A stretch of 24,392 nucleotides of DNA. It comes from Lachnospiraceae bacterium UBA7027 (GTDB lineage: Bacteria > Bacillota > Clostridia > Lachnospirales > Lachnospiraceae). Where the stretch lies: the NCBI GenBank assembly GCA_002494135.1, contig DLBG01000034.1, forward strand, positions 1-24,392. The letters are read 5' to 3'. Positions 6,433 to 14,494 of this stretch are shown here, in pieces. Each line of letters starts with the position of its first letter. Positions within the stretch are counted from its first letter, which is position 1. The notes below the pieces were generated by a model. It saw only the letters and a list, made by a program, of their open reading frames with translations, searched no databases and had not been told where the DNA came from. A program made the translations under genes and the position numbers.

Positions 6433-7971
6433 TTAGTAGAAATATTGTCGTTTCATTTCATACGCGATTCCGAACCCGCCCGTGGCGTGAATATCAAACA
6501 CAGCCGCATCCAGACAGAAATCAATTCGGAAATATTCGTTTCCTTCGGTCTGCCGGATATCGGTTTCTATCACATCCAGCATCCTCAGATTCCGCAATTG
6601 TCTCGGGGTCTGCAGAATTAACAGCCTTAAATAATCTTCGTAAGAAAGTTTGATGTCCGGTCCGATTCCGCCTTCTTTGTCCGTCAGACTCCCAAGAAAC
6701 GTTTCCTCCGGCCCGGTCTTCCGGCTTTTGTCTTCCAGCGCATTCTCAATCTGTCCGGTCCCGACCGATAAAAGATTCTTTAATCCGCCCTCCAGGGAAA
6801 GATGGAAATCGTCTGCATCCTTAATCAGGGAAACCTTTTCCCCGTTCAGTAAATCACGTACGTCATAGGTGGCTTCCCCGCCGGCCCAAAGCAGATAAAT
6901 GATTTCCTCACATGCCTTTTGCGGGATTTCAGTCAGCGCCGAGATTCCGGCCGCTACATTTTCCACCGCCTGTCTTTTGTCCTTGTCCTGTTTTAAAGAT
7001 GCATAGCCTGCTGCCGTGCGGAGGTAGAACAGGCACCGGATGGTGACGCTTAAGTTTTTGGAATCATTTGGCAGTCCGGCAAAAACATATTCCGCCTCAT
7101 AGGTAAGGAAACTGTTCTCTTTCGGTCTGGCATAATTGCCGCATTTGCGCACCGCGTATTCCGTATAATATGCATCCTGCAAAGGATCGTAGCTGATTTC
7201 TTCGAAATTTCCGGCATCACACTCCAGAACGGAGGACCGCAGGGACGGAATGTCAAGCGGATTCAGAAATCTGCCGGAAACTTCAAAGGTATCCATCTTC
7301 AATATCAATACGTCCAATGCATTTACAAAATTATATTCAAAGCCGATTTCGGAAAGCGTCTTTGTCTTAAAATCCTCTTTTTCTTTCCGCTCTCTGTTTT
7401 CGGGCTCTTCTTCCAGCTTTTTTATTTCTTCCCTCTTCTTCTCAAAAGCCTCTTCACTCAGTTCATACTGTTCCGTAATCCTGACAAGGGATACAAGATC
7501 TTCCGCCACCCCGGCAAATGAGTTCTCTTTAACATATTCCACGGCCTGTTTCTCCAAAACACTGCCGAGTAAATCCGATGCCATTCTTGCATCGGTCAGC
7601 CTCACATTTGCAAAACCCTCTCCGAAAAAACTCCTCGCGAACAGCAACCTCGTTTCCGGCACTCCCAAATTCGCATTCATCTCATCCTCCACCCTGGCAG
7701 ACAGATTTTCGAATGACGGAGAATCGGTCATATAACTTAAATCAATAAAGAACAAATCGTACTGTTCATTCAGTTCCTTATGGTATTCACCGAAAGCAGA
7801 GAACGCGGCACTTTGAAAAGCGCATTCGAGCATCACGCGGTATGCACTGATTCTTGCAGCCTCATACGCACTGACAAAAAGTGACATCAGTACGGCAAAT
7901 GTAATTGTCAGATATACGGTTATGACACCTTTTCGTTCCCTGCTTCCCATCATCTTTTTTTTCTCATCCAT
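6433..7971 (-). CDS. DUF5702-like Tad-locus protein with N-terminal membrane anchor
   Basis: 512 residues. A basic N-terminus precedes one hydrophobic segment (GVITVYLTITFAVLMSLFVS, about residues 15-34). The signal resembles a TadE/TadG-type pseudopilin, but Tyr stands where the +5 Glu would be. A large extracytoplasmic domain follows, containing a charged helical stretch (about residues 170-205, Glu/Lys-rich, likely coiled coil). The plan matches DUF5702 proteins found beside Tad genes in Clostridia (family name from memory). By position it may replace the TadG-like anchoring subunit. The ATG overlaps the pilin stop codon (TAATG), so translation is coupled. No enzymatic motif was recognised. 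Confidence 0.7.
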   Translation of the reverse strand: MDEKKKMMGSRERKGVITVYLTITFAVLMSLFVSAYEAARISAYRVMLECAFQSAAFSAFGEYHKELNEQYDLFFIDLSYMTDSPSFENLSARVEDEMNANLGVPETRLLFARSFFGEGFANVRLTDARMASDLLGSVLEKQAVEYVKENSFAGVAEDLVSLVRITEQYELSEEAFEKKREEIKKLEEEPENRERKEKEDFKTKTLSEIGFEYNFVNALDVLILKMDTFEVSGRFLNPLDIPSLRSSVLECDAGNFEEISYDPLQDAYYTEYAVRKCGNYARPKENSFLTYEAEYVFAGLPNDSKNLSVTIRCLFYLRTAAGYASLKQDKDKRQAVENVAAGISALTEIPQKACEEIIYLLWAGGEATYDVRDLLNGEKVSLIKDADDFHLSLEGGLKNLLSVGTGQIENALEDKSRKTGPEETFLGSLTDKEGGIGPDIKLSYEDYLRLLILQTPRQLRNLRMLDVIETDIRQTEGNEYFRIDFCLDAAVFDIHATGGFGIAYEMKRQYFY

Positions 7972-8138
7972 TAAACTTTGTTAACCTGTTTCGTGATTGT
8001 CTTAAAAATGCTCTCTACAATTTTTATCATTTCTTCCTTGAAAATCAGAACCAATCCGATCAGTACAACCAGAATCAATATGATCTCAACCGTTGACAGA
8101 CCGTCCTCTTCCGTCAGAAAACGTTTCAAAACCATCAT
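7971..8138 (-). CDS. Flp-like type IVb pilin
   Basis: A 55-residue pilin, the probable main shaft subunit of the Tad pilus. The N-terminal leader MMVLKRFLTEEDG is followed by LSTVEIILILVVLIGLVLIF: Gly at -1, Glu at +5 and a continuous hydrophobic helix, then a short amphipathic tail ending KQVNKV. Size and pattern match the Flp/Flp1-type pilins of Gram-positive Tad loci. The frame opens at 8186 (ATGA overlap with the tadC stop), but a strong GGAGGAGAG stands 4 nt before the ATG at 8138, which also gives a typical short leader. A second ATG follows at once. The strong ribosome site fits the need for many copies. Confidence 0.88.
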   Translation of the reverse strand: MMVLKRFLTEEDGLSTVEIILILVVLIGLVLIFKEEMIKIVESIFKTITKQVNKV

Positions 8139-8182
8139 TTTTCTCTCCTCCTTCCTCCTAAACTTATCTTCAACCGGCCATT

Positions 8183-9391
8183 TCAAAATGATGAAAAAGA
8201 TTGAAATGCGGGATAAAGAATCATAACCATAACGACTAATAAAAACAGCATCATCGGGAAAAGCAGTTTGGTGGAAGCAGTCTCCGCTTTTTTTCGGATC
8301 AGCTCACGCTTCGCCGTAACGGCTCTTTGACCTTCCGCGCGGATTTCGGCTCCCAGATTTTCGCTTCCCCTCTTTATATTTCGAATCATCAGCGAACAGA
8401 GTCTGGAAATCTCCGGAAGATTACAGCGGTTTGCGAATTTCTCATATGCGCTCTTTTCCGGCACACCGCTTCCCATCTCACGAAGTGTTACAATCACCTC
8501 GTCATAAAGAGGATTCGTCCGACGGTCCTGCCTCGCACACTGTGAAAGATACTTTTTCCCGATTCGTTCCAGGGATCCTCTCGGCGTAAAACCCGCCTGA
8601 ATCAGCATGGAAATATTCATGGCAAGCTCCGGATATGCCTCCTTAAACTGCATCTTTCGCTTTTTGTTTTTCTCCATTCTGTCTATTTCCCCGCCCCGGA
8701 AGAAGATGACTCCCGCAATCGGAATGAAAAGAAGCGGAATAAAATCCGACAACTTTCTTTTCGTCTGAAAGGATACCTCACGACCGTCCACTTCTTTCGG
8801 AAGGATAAAATAATCCTCCTCAAGGGACTCTTCATCGGCCTTCTTTATCGCCTCAAGCAGATCCTTTGTAAATAACTTCTCTTCGGAAGAAACCACGGTA
8901 AACGGAATGACCCGTTCGCTTCGGTAACCGTCGTATGTTATCTTCGCGTGCAGTTCTCCCGATACCGGAAAGGCCAGGCCCTCTTCGATTTCGCCCCGGA
9001 GGCTGAAAACACCGTCGGGAATCATATCGTATTCGATTTCAAACGGGTAATCCGGCAATGTATCCGGAAGACGAACGGACGAAGTAATCTCCGAAAAAGA
9101 TTTGTTCTCTCCTAAAATCGCCGCCTCGAGTTCTTTGTCAAAATCCTCTCTTATTCGGTCCAGTTCATTCTCCGAATATTTTCTTCCCGAGACCGTAAAA
9201 GAAATTTCCTCTTCTCCCTCTTTCGTCTTTGCCAGCATAACAATCTGTCTGTCATCCTCCGCTTCTTTTCCTCTTTTGATTCTCGACTGCGGAACAGAGG
9301 ATGTCAGTACTCCCTTCGCGAAAGCCGCCAATGCCAGCAATGCAATAAGAAGCGCTATCGGTTTATACTTATGTTTCGCTGATTCCTTCAA
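8183..9391 (-). CDS. tadC: TadC-like platform protein with large extra N-terminal domain
   Basis: 402 residues. The C-terminal half is a type II secretion F domain (about 245-400), with the typical YPELAMNISMLIQAGFTPRGSL segment region and a final membrane helix near 375-397. Unusually, the F domain is preceded by a separate module: a membrane helix at about 11-28, a soluble domain of about 185 residues (30-215), and a second helix at about 216-232. The soluble part is thus probably outside the membrane. TadC works with TadB as the inner-membrane platform driven by CpaF. The start is a TTG overlapping the last 23 bp of tadB, with GGGGG about 10 nt upstream. The C-terminal call is firm; the N-terminal domain was not recognised. 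Confidence 0.82.
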   Translation of the reverse strand: MKESAKHKYKPIALLIALLALAAFAKGVLTSSVPQSRIKRGKEAEDDRQIVMLAKTKEGEEEISFTVSGRKYSENELDRIREDFDKELEAAILGENKSFSEITSSVRLPDTLPDYPFEIEYDMIPDGVFSLRGEIEEGLAFPVSGELHAKITYDGYRSERVIPFTVVSSEEKLFTKDLLEAIKKADEESLEEDYFILPKEVDGREVSFQTKRKLSDFIPLLFIPIAGVIFFRGGEIDRMEKNKKRKMQFKEAYPELAMNISMLIQAGFTPRGSLERIGKKYLSQCARQDRRTNPLYDEVIVTLREMGSGVPEKSAYEKFANRCNLPEISRLCSLMIRNIKRGSENLGAEIRAEGQRAVTAKRELIRKKAETASTKLLFPMMLFLLVVMVMILYPAFQSFSSF

Positions 9392-10112
9392 TGATTCTCA
9401 TCCCCCATAAATATGCGGACAGATAGGTGATAAAGCAGCCACTCATTACCAGAATTCCGGAAAGGTTATGATACAGGCTGTCGAAAAATCCCGCCGATGT
9501 GGTACCGATATATACCAGAATTCCGAACGGCACAAATCCCATAATCTGAAATTCCAATTGTTTCGACGATAAGTTAATCCGAAGCTGACGCTGCATTTCC
9601 ACACTTTCGGAAATAGTTTCCAGACAACTTTCCATCACCTGCCTCAGGTTTCCTCCCGAGCGTTTGCCCATGGCAAACAAATCGGCAAAGTCTTCGATTT
9701 CTTCCACATGACTTCTCTTTGCAAAATCATTCAAAAGTTCTTCAATCGTCAGGTTGTTGTCCAGACCCTTTGTGATGATGCCGAGTTCCTTCGCGATATC
9801 CGAATTCTTTCCATGTAGTTTTTCCATCTCTTCTTTGGTTTTACGGAACGAATTCTCTATGGAATTCCCGGACTGCAATGCCGTAGACAGGCCGAGCAGT
9901 GCATCCGCAAACTGCATTTTCAGTTTCCATCGCCGGTTCTTTGCACACTTTTGTTTCATGTAGGAAAGAAATAACGGGGAGAATAAAAGCATCACCGCAA
10001 ATGCCGGCAGCGACCGGTAGAAAAAATAAGCAAACAGTCCGCTGATTCCTGCCCACATCACGAAATACAGCGCCCATTCCCCGATTCGAAATGTATATTT
10101 TCCGTAATTCAT
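9369..10112 (-). CDS. tadB: TadB-like type II secretion F-domain protein
   Basis: 247 residues with membrane helices near residues 12-45, then a cytosolic F domain. The F domain includes LLGLSTALQSGNSIENSF and FADLFAMGKRSGGNLRQVM, the Gly-rich motifs typical of TadB/GspF platform proteins. Two C-terminal helices follow (about 190-240). It forms the inner-membrane platform for pilin polymerisation together with TadC and the CpaF ATPase. The ATG lies 3 bp after the cpaF stop, and its end overlaps tadC by 23 bp, so the three genes are translationally coupled. It is shorter than many TadB proteins (about 300 residues) but has the complete F domain. Confidence 0.87.
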   Translation of the reverse strand: MNYGKYTFRIGEWALYFVMWAGISGLFAYFFYRSLPAFAVMLLFSPLFLSYMKQKCAKNRRWKLKMQFADALLGLSTALQSGNSIENSFRKTKEEMEKLHGKNSDIAKELGIITKGLDNNLTIEELLNDFAKRSHVEEIEDFADLFAMGKRSGGNLRQVMESCLETISESVEMQRQLRINLSSKQLEFQIMGFVPFGILVYIGTTSAGFFDSLYHNLSGILVMSGCFITYLSAYLWGMRIIEGISET

Positions 10113-10115
10113 CGT

Positions 10116-11336
10116 TTATTCCGCTTTCCCGTAACCTTCCGAATGTTTTGCCTTCTTCGGCTCATTCACCTTATTTAAAATGCTTTCGCCGTTTGCATCC
10201 GTTCTGATTGCAAACAGAACGTTCTTTTTGATTTCCTCTCCGGAGATTCCGAGGATTTCAATAATTTCCTCAACTCTCCTCTGACCGTTTCTCTGACGAC
10301 TTAAGTGGACGATTAAATCGATTCCGGTGGAAATCTGCCGTCTTATCGCTCCGATCGGGAGCTTTGTTCCCATCAGTACCATGGCTTCCAGACGCAGAAG
10401 CATATCCTCTGCGGTATTCGCATGACCGGTCGACATACTGCCCTCATGACCGGTATTGAACGCCTGAAGCATATCCATGGCCTCCGCTCCGCGCACCTCT
10501 CCGATAATCAGTCTGTCCGGACGCATTCTGAGAGAACAGCGAATCAAATCACGAATGGTGATATCCTCGCAGCCCTCCGCTGTGGAATTTCTGGTTTCGA
10601 GCCGGATCAGATTCGGAATATGCTTAATCCGCAATTCTGCGGAATCTTCTATGCATATCACCCGGAGCGCCCTTGGAATGAATCCGGATAAAACATTCAG
10701 CATGGTGGTTTTTCCGGAACTGGTTCCTCCGCTTACAAAAATATTACTGCCCGCCTTAACGGCAGCCTGCAGGAAATCCGCGGCCTCCTTTGTAATGGTC
10801 CCCCAGCGGATTAAGTCCGCCATCGTAATTTCTTTTTTGGGAAACCGCCGGATAGTGACCACCGGGCCTTCCATGGCCGGAGGGGAAAGAACGATATTCA
10901 CGCGGCACCCGTCGGCCAATCTGGCATCCGCTATGGGATCCTTTTCGTTTACGGTCCGGTTACACGAAGATACAATCTGCTGAATCATATCCTCCAGTTT
11001 TTCCCTGCTTTCGAATTTTAAGTCCTGCTTTGTAACGTTCCCGGACTGTTCCGTAAAAATACAGTCCGGTCCGTTAATCATGATTTCCGTAATCTCTTCG
11101 TTTTCGAGCAGATCCTGTATAAAATCCAGTTTCCGTAAAGAGTTGAATACACCCTTCCCGATCCGGTTTCTCTCGGAAAGCGGGATATATTCCGACTTCG
11201 CCTCTTTTTGAATCTGTTCGTGAATCAGTCTTTGAAGCTCCTCGTCCGAAATATCCCGGCTTAAGTCAATACTGTCGAGAACCTCTCCCCGAATCCGGTT
11301 TATCCTCTCTCTTGTATTTACGATTTCTTCAACCAA
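10116..11336 (-). CDS. cpaF: CpaF/TadA-type secretion ATPase
   Basis: 406 residues, close to the usual length of CpaF/TadA ATPases, which hydrolyse ATP to polymerise Flp pilins. An N-terminal helical region (1-70) precedes the N-domain (EITEIMINGP, about 81-90) and the C-terminal RecA-like domain. Walker A is GGTSSGKTT (about 203-211). The Asp box and Walker B are in CIEDSAELRI and RMRPDRLIIGEVRG, and the conserved His-box segment is STGHANTAEDMLLRLEAM. All key residues are present. The start is a TTG inside the end of the cpaE-like gene (19-bp overlap) with GGAGG about 10 nt upstream. Confidence 0.95.
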   Translation of the reverse strand: MVEEIVNTRERINRIRGEVLDSIDLSRDISDEELQRLIHEQIQKEAKSEYIPLSERNRIGKGVFNSLRKLDFIQDLLENEEITEIMINGPDCIFTEQSGNVTKQDLKFESREKLEDMIQQIVSSCNRTVNEKDPIADARLADGCRVNIVLSPPAMEGPVVTIRRFPKKEITMADLIRWGTITKEAADFLQAAVKAGSNIFVSGGTSSGKTTMLNVLSGFIPRALRVICIEDSAELRIKHIPNLIRLETRNSTAEGCEDITIRDLIRCSLRMRPDRLIIGEVRGAEAMDMLQAFNTGHEGSMSTGHANTAEDMLLRLEAMVLMGTKLPIGAIRRQISTGIDLIVHLSRQRNGQRRVEEIIEILGISGEEIKKNVLFAIRTDANGESILNKVNEPKKAKHSEGYGKAE

Positions 11337-12298
11337 TGAAAATCAGCCTCCGTAATTTCTCTTATGTATTCCGCCAGTTCCGAGCGCAGAAGTTCTTCCG
11401 GCTCAACCGGTATTTTCTTAAAAACGGGCGGCGTTATTTTCCTAGTATGCGCCAGTATTCCGTCATAATGCATCTCGCCAAGCAGCTGCTCGTATTGCTC
11501 CATCTTTGAAACGGCAACGGGGTCGGCCGGAACAGGGGTATAAATAACGGAACATCTCATTAAAATCCTGTACAGCCCTTTCATGCAGTCTGCCGGATCC
11601 AAAAGAACATAATCGAACCGGGCGCTGTCGGTTAAAGCCTCAAAGAACTGTTCCCATTCTTCCTGCGAGATGCTCTCGATGTCCAGATGGGAAAGAGCCG
11701 GCGGAATCACGAAAAGTCCGTTTATTGCCACCGCCGATTCTTCCAATTTCTCAGAAAACTGTTCCGGCATATTCTGAAAGCTGTAGAAAAGATCCGTAAA
11801 ATCACCACAGACCGGTGTTTTTAAAAACCGGCCGAATCCGGAGAAATTCTCGAAATTCAGATACAGCACCCTGTGATTTGCCGCGAGCAGCTGGCCGAGG
11901 ATGATTGCAGAAGAGGTTTTCAGACAACGCGCAACCGGCGAATAAATCGCAATGAACTTTGTTCCGTCACCACCGCCGCATCCGGGTTTTAAATGCGTTA
12001 CTTCCCGGATTCTGGCGGCTATCCTGTCCGCGGCCTGATAGCGGAATATGTATTCCTCTTTTTCTTCTTCCTTTTCCTCGCAGAAATAGAAGGTATTCTC
12101 AGAAGATTCGTCCTCTTTCCATTCCACGGCAAGAATTTTGTATTTCGGATTGTATCTCTTCACCGCCTCTTTGTATTTGCTTTTTGAAGAAAAAGCAATA
12201 AGTTGTATATTTAACAGTCCGTTATCGTTAATATAATCTGTCAATCGTTCGGCATAGTCGCTTTCCGGATGACCGACTATAATGATTTCTTTTTCCAA
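11318..12298 (-). CDS. CpaE-like P-loop protein with degenerate Walker A
   Basis: 326 residues from the preferred TTG start. An N-terminal receiver-like region (about 1-65, EIIIVGHPESDYAERL) is followed by a charged linker and a MinD/ParA-like domain from about 113. CpaE/TadZ proteins place the Tad machine in the cell. The domain is recognisable from the strand before the P-loop and a Walker B-like FDYVLLDPAD. The P-loop, however, reads IYSPVARCLKTSS (about 118-130): Lys-Thr is kept but the usual glycines are Ala and Leu, so nucleotide binding may be weak or absent. The TTG at 12298 has AAAGGAG at good spacing; an earlier TTG at 12349 lacks one. The gene overlaps cpaF by 19 bp. Confidence 0.72.
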   Translation of the reverse strand: MEKEIIIVGHPESDYAERLTDYINDNGLLNIQLIAFSSKSKYKEAVKRYNPKYKILAVEWKEDESSENTFYFCEEKEEEKEEYIFRYQAADRIAARIREVTHLKPGCGGGDGTKFIAIYSPVARCLKTSSAIILGQLLAANHRVLYLNFENFSGFGRFLKTPVCGDFTDLFYSFQNMPEQFSEKLEESAVAINGLFVIPPALSHLDIESISQEEWEQFFEALTDSARFDYVLLDPADCMKGLYRILMRCSVIYTPVPADPVAVSKMEQYEQLLGEMHYDGILAHTRKITPPVFKKIPVEPEELLRSELAEYIREITEADFHWLKKS

Positions 12299-12317
12299 AA
12301 CCTCTCCTTTTTGTAAG

Positions 12318-12821
12318 TCACCCGATTGAGAGAACCAGAAGGGTCCCAATCAATACGGGAAGTGAAAAATGAATCTTTGCGGCTTCATCGGTGCGCTCCG
12401 GGGTCATGTAAGGAGGGATGTCTCTTCCGAGCCGGATGTTTTCCATCAGGCTTTTCCCATAACCGAGAAGCGCTCCGAATCTTGAAAGAAGTCGCTTATG
12501 TATCAAAAGTTTCGCGATGCCGATCATGGCTGCGGCTGCAATGGCAAAACCGATACATCTGAAATTAAGAACCGTTCCCAGGTATAAGCCGGTAACCATT
12601 AAAAGCTTAATGTCTCCTGCACCGAAAGCCCGGATAAGAAAGAACGGAAAGAACAGCAAAAACGGAATCAAAAGATCCGCCGCAAGAACGGGTATGTTTG
12701 CCGGGTTTATAAAGAAAAGCCTGTAAATGAGGCCCGTGATCAGTCCGGCTGCAATCAGAACATTGGGAACTTTGTCATATAGTAAGTCGAATAATACAGC
12801 TATTGAAAGAATGAATATCAA
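12318..12821 (-). CDS. tadV: TadV/CpaA-type A24 prepilin peptidase
   Basis: 167 residues, several membrane helices and no methylase domain, as in TadV/CpaA. The two catalytic aspartates of A24 peptidases are visible in FDLLYDKVPN (helix 1 end) and GAGDIK (about residue 69). It should cleave the leader of the Flp pilin and the TadE-like pseudopilins. It is the first gene of the Tad operon. No ATG lies in frame at the N-terminus; the called TTG at 12821 has only GGGGTGGG about 12 nt upstream, so the exact start is uncertain, and the frame stays open for about ten codons further. A second A24 gene lies at 5009-5458. Confidence 0.85.
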   Translation of the reverse strand: MIFILSIAVLFDLLYDKVPNVLIAAGLITGLIYRLFFINPANIPVLAADLLIPFLLFFPFFLIRAFGAGDIKLLMVTGLYLGTVLNFRCIGFAIAAAAMIGIAKLLIHKRLLSRFGALLGYGKSLMENIRLGRDIPPYMTPERTDEAAKIHFSLPVLIGTLLVLSIG

Positions 12822-12934
12822 TAAACCGATAAACCCACCCCGCTTTCCTGTCTGTCATAATCAAAAGTGGAAGTTTAATCCGATATGGATCAAATCAGAA
12901 CGATAAAAGGTATAGATTAACCTCGTGTGAATGC

Positions 12935-12964
12935 ATTATAAATGATTTTACGTCATTTTGTAAA
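12935..12964 (-). promoter_or_regulatory. Candidate promoter of the Tad operon
   Basis: Minus strand TTTACA (12959-12964), an 18-bp spacer and a perfect TATAAT (12935-12940), giving a leader of about 105-110 nt before the tadV start. The rest of 12822-13023 is AT-rich with no other gene or strong structure seen. The long leader could hold regulation, but no known riboswitch was recognised. Confidence 0.6.
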
Positions 12965-13023
12965 GACAATATTTGGTGCTTTTTTCTCTTTTCTGAAATT
13001 TTGTGCATTTCATACAATAAAAT

Positions 13024-13062
13024 AGTCCGAAGACATCTTTTTGATGCCTCGGACTCACATTT
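13024..13062 (-). terminator. Terminator of the RND-TetR-DegV-DUF6240 operon
   Basis: Arms at 13024-13037 and 13043-13055 (AGTCCGA / TCGGACT outer stem, CATC / GATG inner stem, small internal bulge) lie 35 bp after the stop of the DUF6240-like gene. The stem is followed on the minus strand by ATTTTATT, and on the plus strand by a short CACATTTTTT. The minus-strand gene context makes it the operon terminator. Confidence 0.6.
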
Positions 13063-13090
13063 TTTGGTTAAAGTTTCCAATATTATTCGT

Positions 13091-14485
13091 CTATTCCGGA
13101 TAAAAATTCCGAATTTGCGACAGATTTTCTTTAAAAAGATATGTAGATTCCGCCTCTTTTCCGAATAGTTTTTGCAATTTTCCGGTTAACAGATTACTTT
13201 CCCGAAGATTGTTAAGAGCTTCTTCGTTGTCTCCGGCCACCAGCGCATGGATACCTTCCGGATAGATTGTAATGTTCATCACGATTCCGCCGGTTTCCTC
13301 ATGATGAAAAATCACACGATAACGGTTTGCTTCCCTGCGGATGCGAAGACGCAGCATATGATCCCCTAACGCCACCGGGACTTCAAAGTAACCTCTTTTT
13401 GCAAGTTCTCCGAGAAGGGAAAGAACACCGGACTCCCCGCAGTTTTTAAGTCTGCCGTAAACTTCAAAAGAAAGAATCATTCCCCCGTCAGGCTTATGAA
13501 AGTACGAAATGAGTGTATCCGCTCCGATTTCGGAAGAGAGTTTATCAAAAAAGTATTCTGCCTCATCGCAAAGAAGATATTCCATGGCAGAAAGATTGTC
13601 CGCACAGACTTCGATTCCGAGTGTGCAAAGAACGCCGAGCGCCTCGTCCGCATTTTTAAATGACGCTAAGTAATCGGCGTAATCCGCCTGCTTTTCCTCT
13701 TCTGTCCTGTCCCGGCTTTCTCTTAGATTGCCGAACTTCCGGAAATCTTTCTTTTTATCTTCCGGCTTTTTCCCCGGCAGTTCAAAGAAAGACACTTCCG
13801 CAGGGTTCTCTCCCCGTACGATACTCTCTGCCGCAAGTTTTGCCGCAGCGGAAACTTCATAGGGCAGCTGCAGTTCCCAGAGCTGATTGAGTAACCTGAC
13901 ATTTCCGGCCGAAACAAACAAAGACTGCTCCTTAAGCCACTTTGCCTGCATGGCCGCACTCTCATGTGTCAGGGATTCGCGAAGCAGAAAAGCATCCATA
14001 TCGAATTCCTCATCGGGAAAGGTCCATGCAAGAGCCGCATCATTGTGTTCAAAGACAGTCTCCGGGCGTTCATCCTTCTCGTATCGCAACCGGTAGAGAT
14101 TTTCTACGGTCGGATCGATGCCGTTTCGAATCAGATATCCGCACATCCCATCGGAGATTTCCTCTATTTCCAGAATCCGCTTTGTAAGAAAAGCACCCTG
14201 TCTGTAATTCTCTTCCGTAAACGGAATTCCCTCGTCCAGGAAAGCTTTTGTCAAAGCCTCTTCAATGGCGGCATCTCCCGCAATCGCAAGCCTTTCCCCT
14301 GCCGTCATCGCAATCCGGTACGGGTATTCTCCGCCGGCTTCTTTTCGCAGTCGGTCCTTTATTGCATACAAAAGAAAGACGCCCTCGGCCGGGGATAGTT
14401 TTCCCGGCCGGAAACCGTCTTTCAACATTTGTCCGTAATCTTCGGGCGCTGTCATATTCAAAAGAATCCGAATTTCTTTCTCCAT
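13091..14485 (-). CDS. DUF6240-like protein with FliK-like C-terminal domain
   Basis: 464 residues, no signal peptide or membrane helix. Residues 1 to about 345 are mostly helical with repeated short units (SPAEGVFLLYAIKDRL, TVENLYRLRY, NADEALGVLCTLGI, SAMEYLLCDEAEY), suggesting a repeated helical module. The C-terminal part (about 345-445) has the order LRLRIRREANRYRVIF followed by an IYPEGIHALVAGDNEEALNN stretch. This resembles the C-terminal domain of flagellar hook-length control protein FliK. The family name DUF6240 is from memory. The ATG lies 9 bp after the degV-like stop. A perfect 12-bp palindrome covers the junction and contains the weak ribosome site AGTAGG. No flagellar gene is in the window, so the function is open. 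Confidence 0.6.
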   Translation of the reverse strand: MEKEIRILLNMTAPEDYGQMLKDGFRPGKLSPAEGVFLLYAIKDRLRKEAGGEYPYRIAMTAGERLAIAGDAAIEEALTKAFLDEGIPFTEENYRQGAFLTKRILEIEEISDGMCGYLIRNGIDPTVENLYRLRYEKDERPETVFEHNDAALAWTFPDEEFDMDAFLLRESLTHESAAMQAKWLKEQSLFVSAGNVRLLNQLWELQLPYEVSAAAKLAAESIVRGENPAEVSFFELPGKKPEDKKKDFRKFGNLRESRDRTEEEKQADYADYLASFKNADEALGVLCTLGIEVCADNLSAMEYLLCDEAEYFFDKLSSEIGADTLISYFHKPDGGMILSFEVYGRLKNCGESGVLSLLGELAKRGYFEVPVALGDHMLRLRIRREANRYRVIFHHEETGGIVMNITIYPEGIHALVAGDNEEALNNLRESNLLTGKLQKLFGKEAESTYLFKENLSQIRNFYPE

Positions 14486-14494
14486 CGTAGGCGC

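Noticed and set aside
7250..7735. 161-codon plus-strand ORF antisense to the DUF5702-like gene
   Set aside because: Ser/Phe-rich shadow of a Glu/Lys-rich coding region; no ribosome site or family match.
12895..13080. 61-codon minus-strand ORF before the Tad operon
   Set aside because: It runs through the operon terminator and the candidate promoter, and has no recognisable product.
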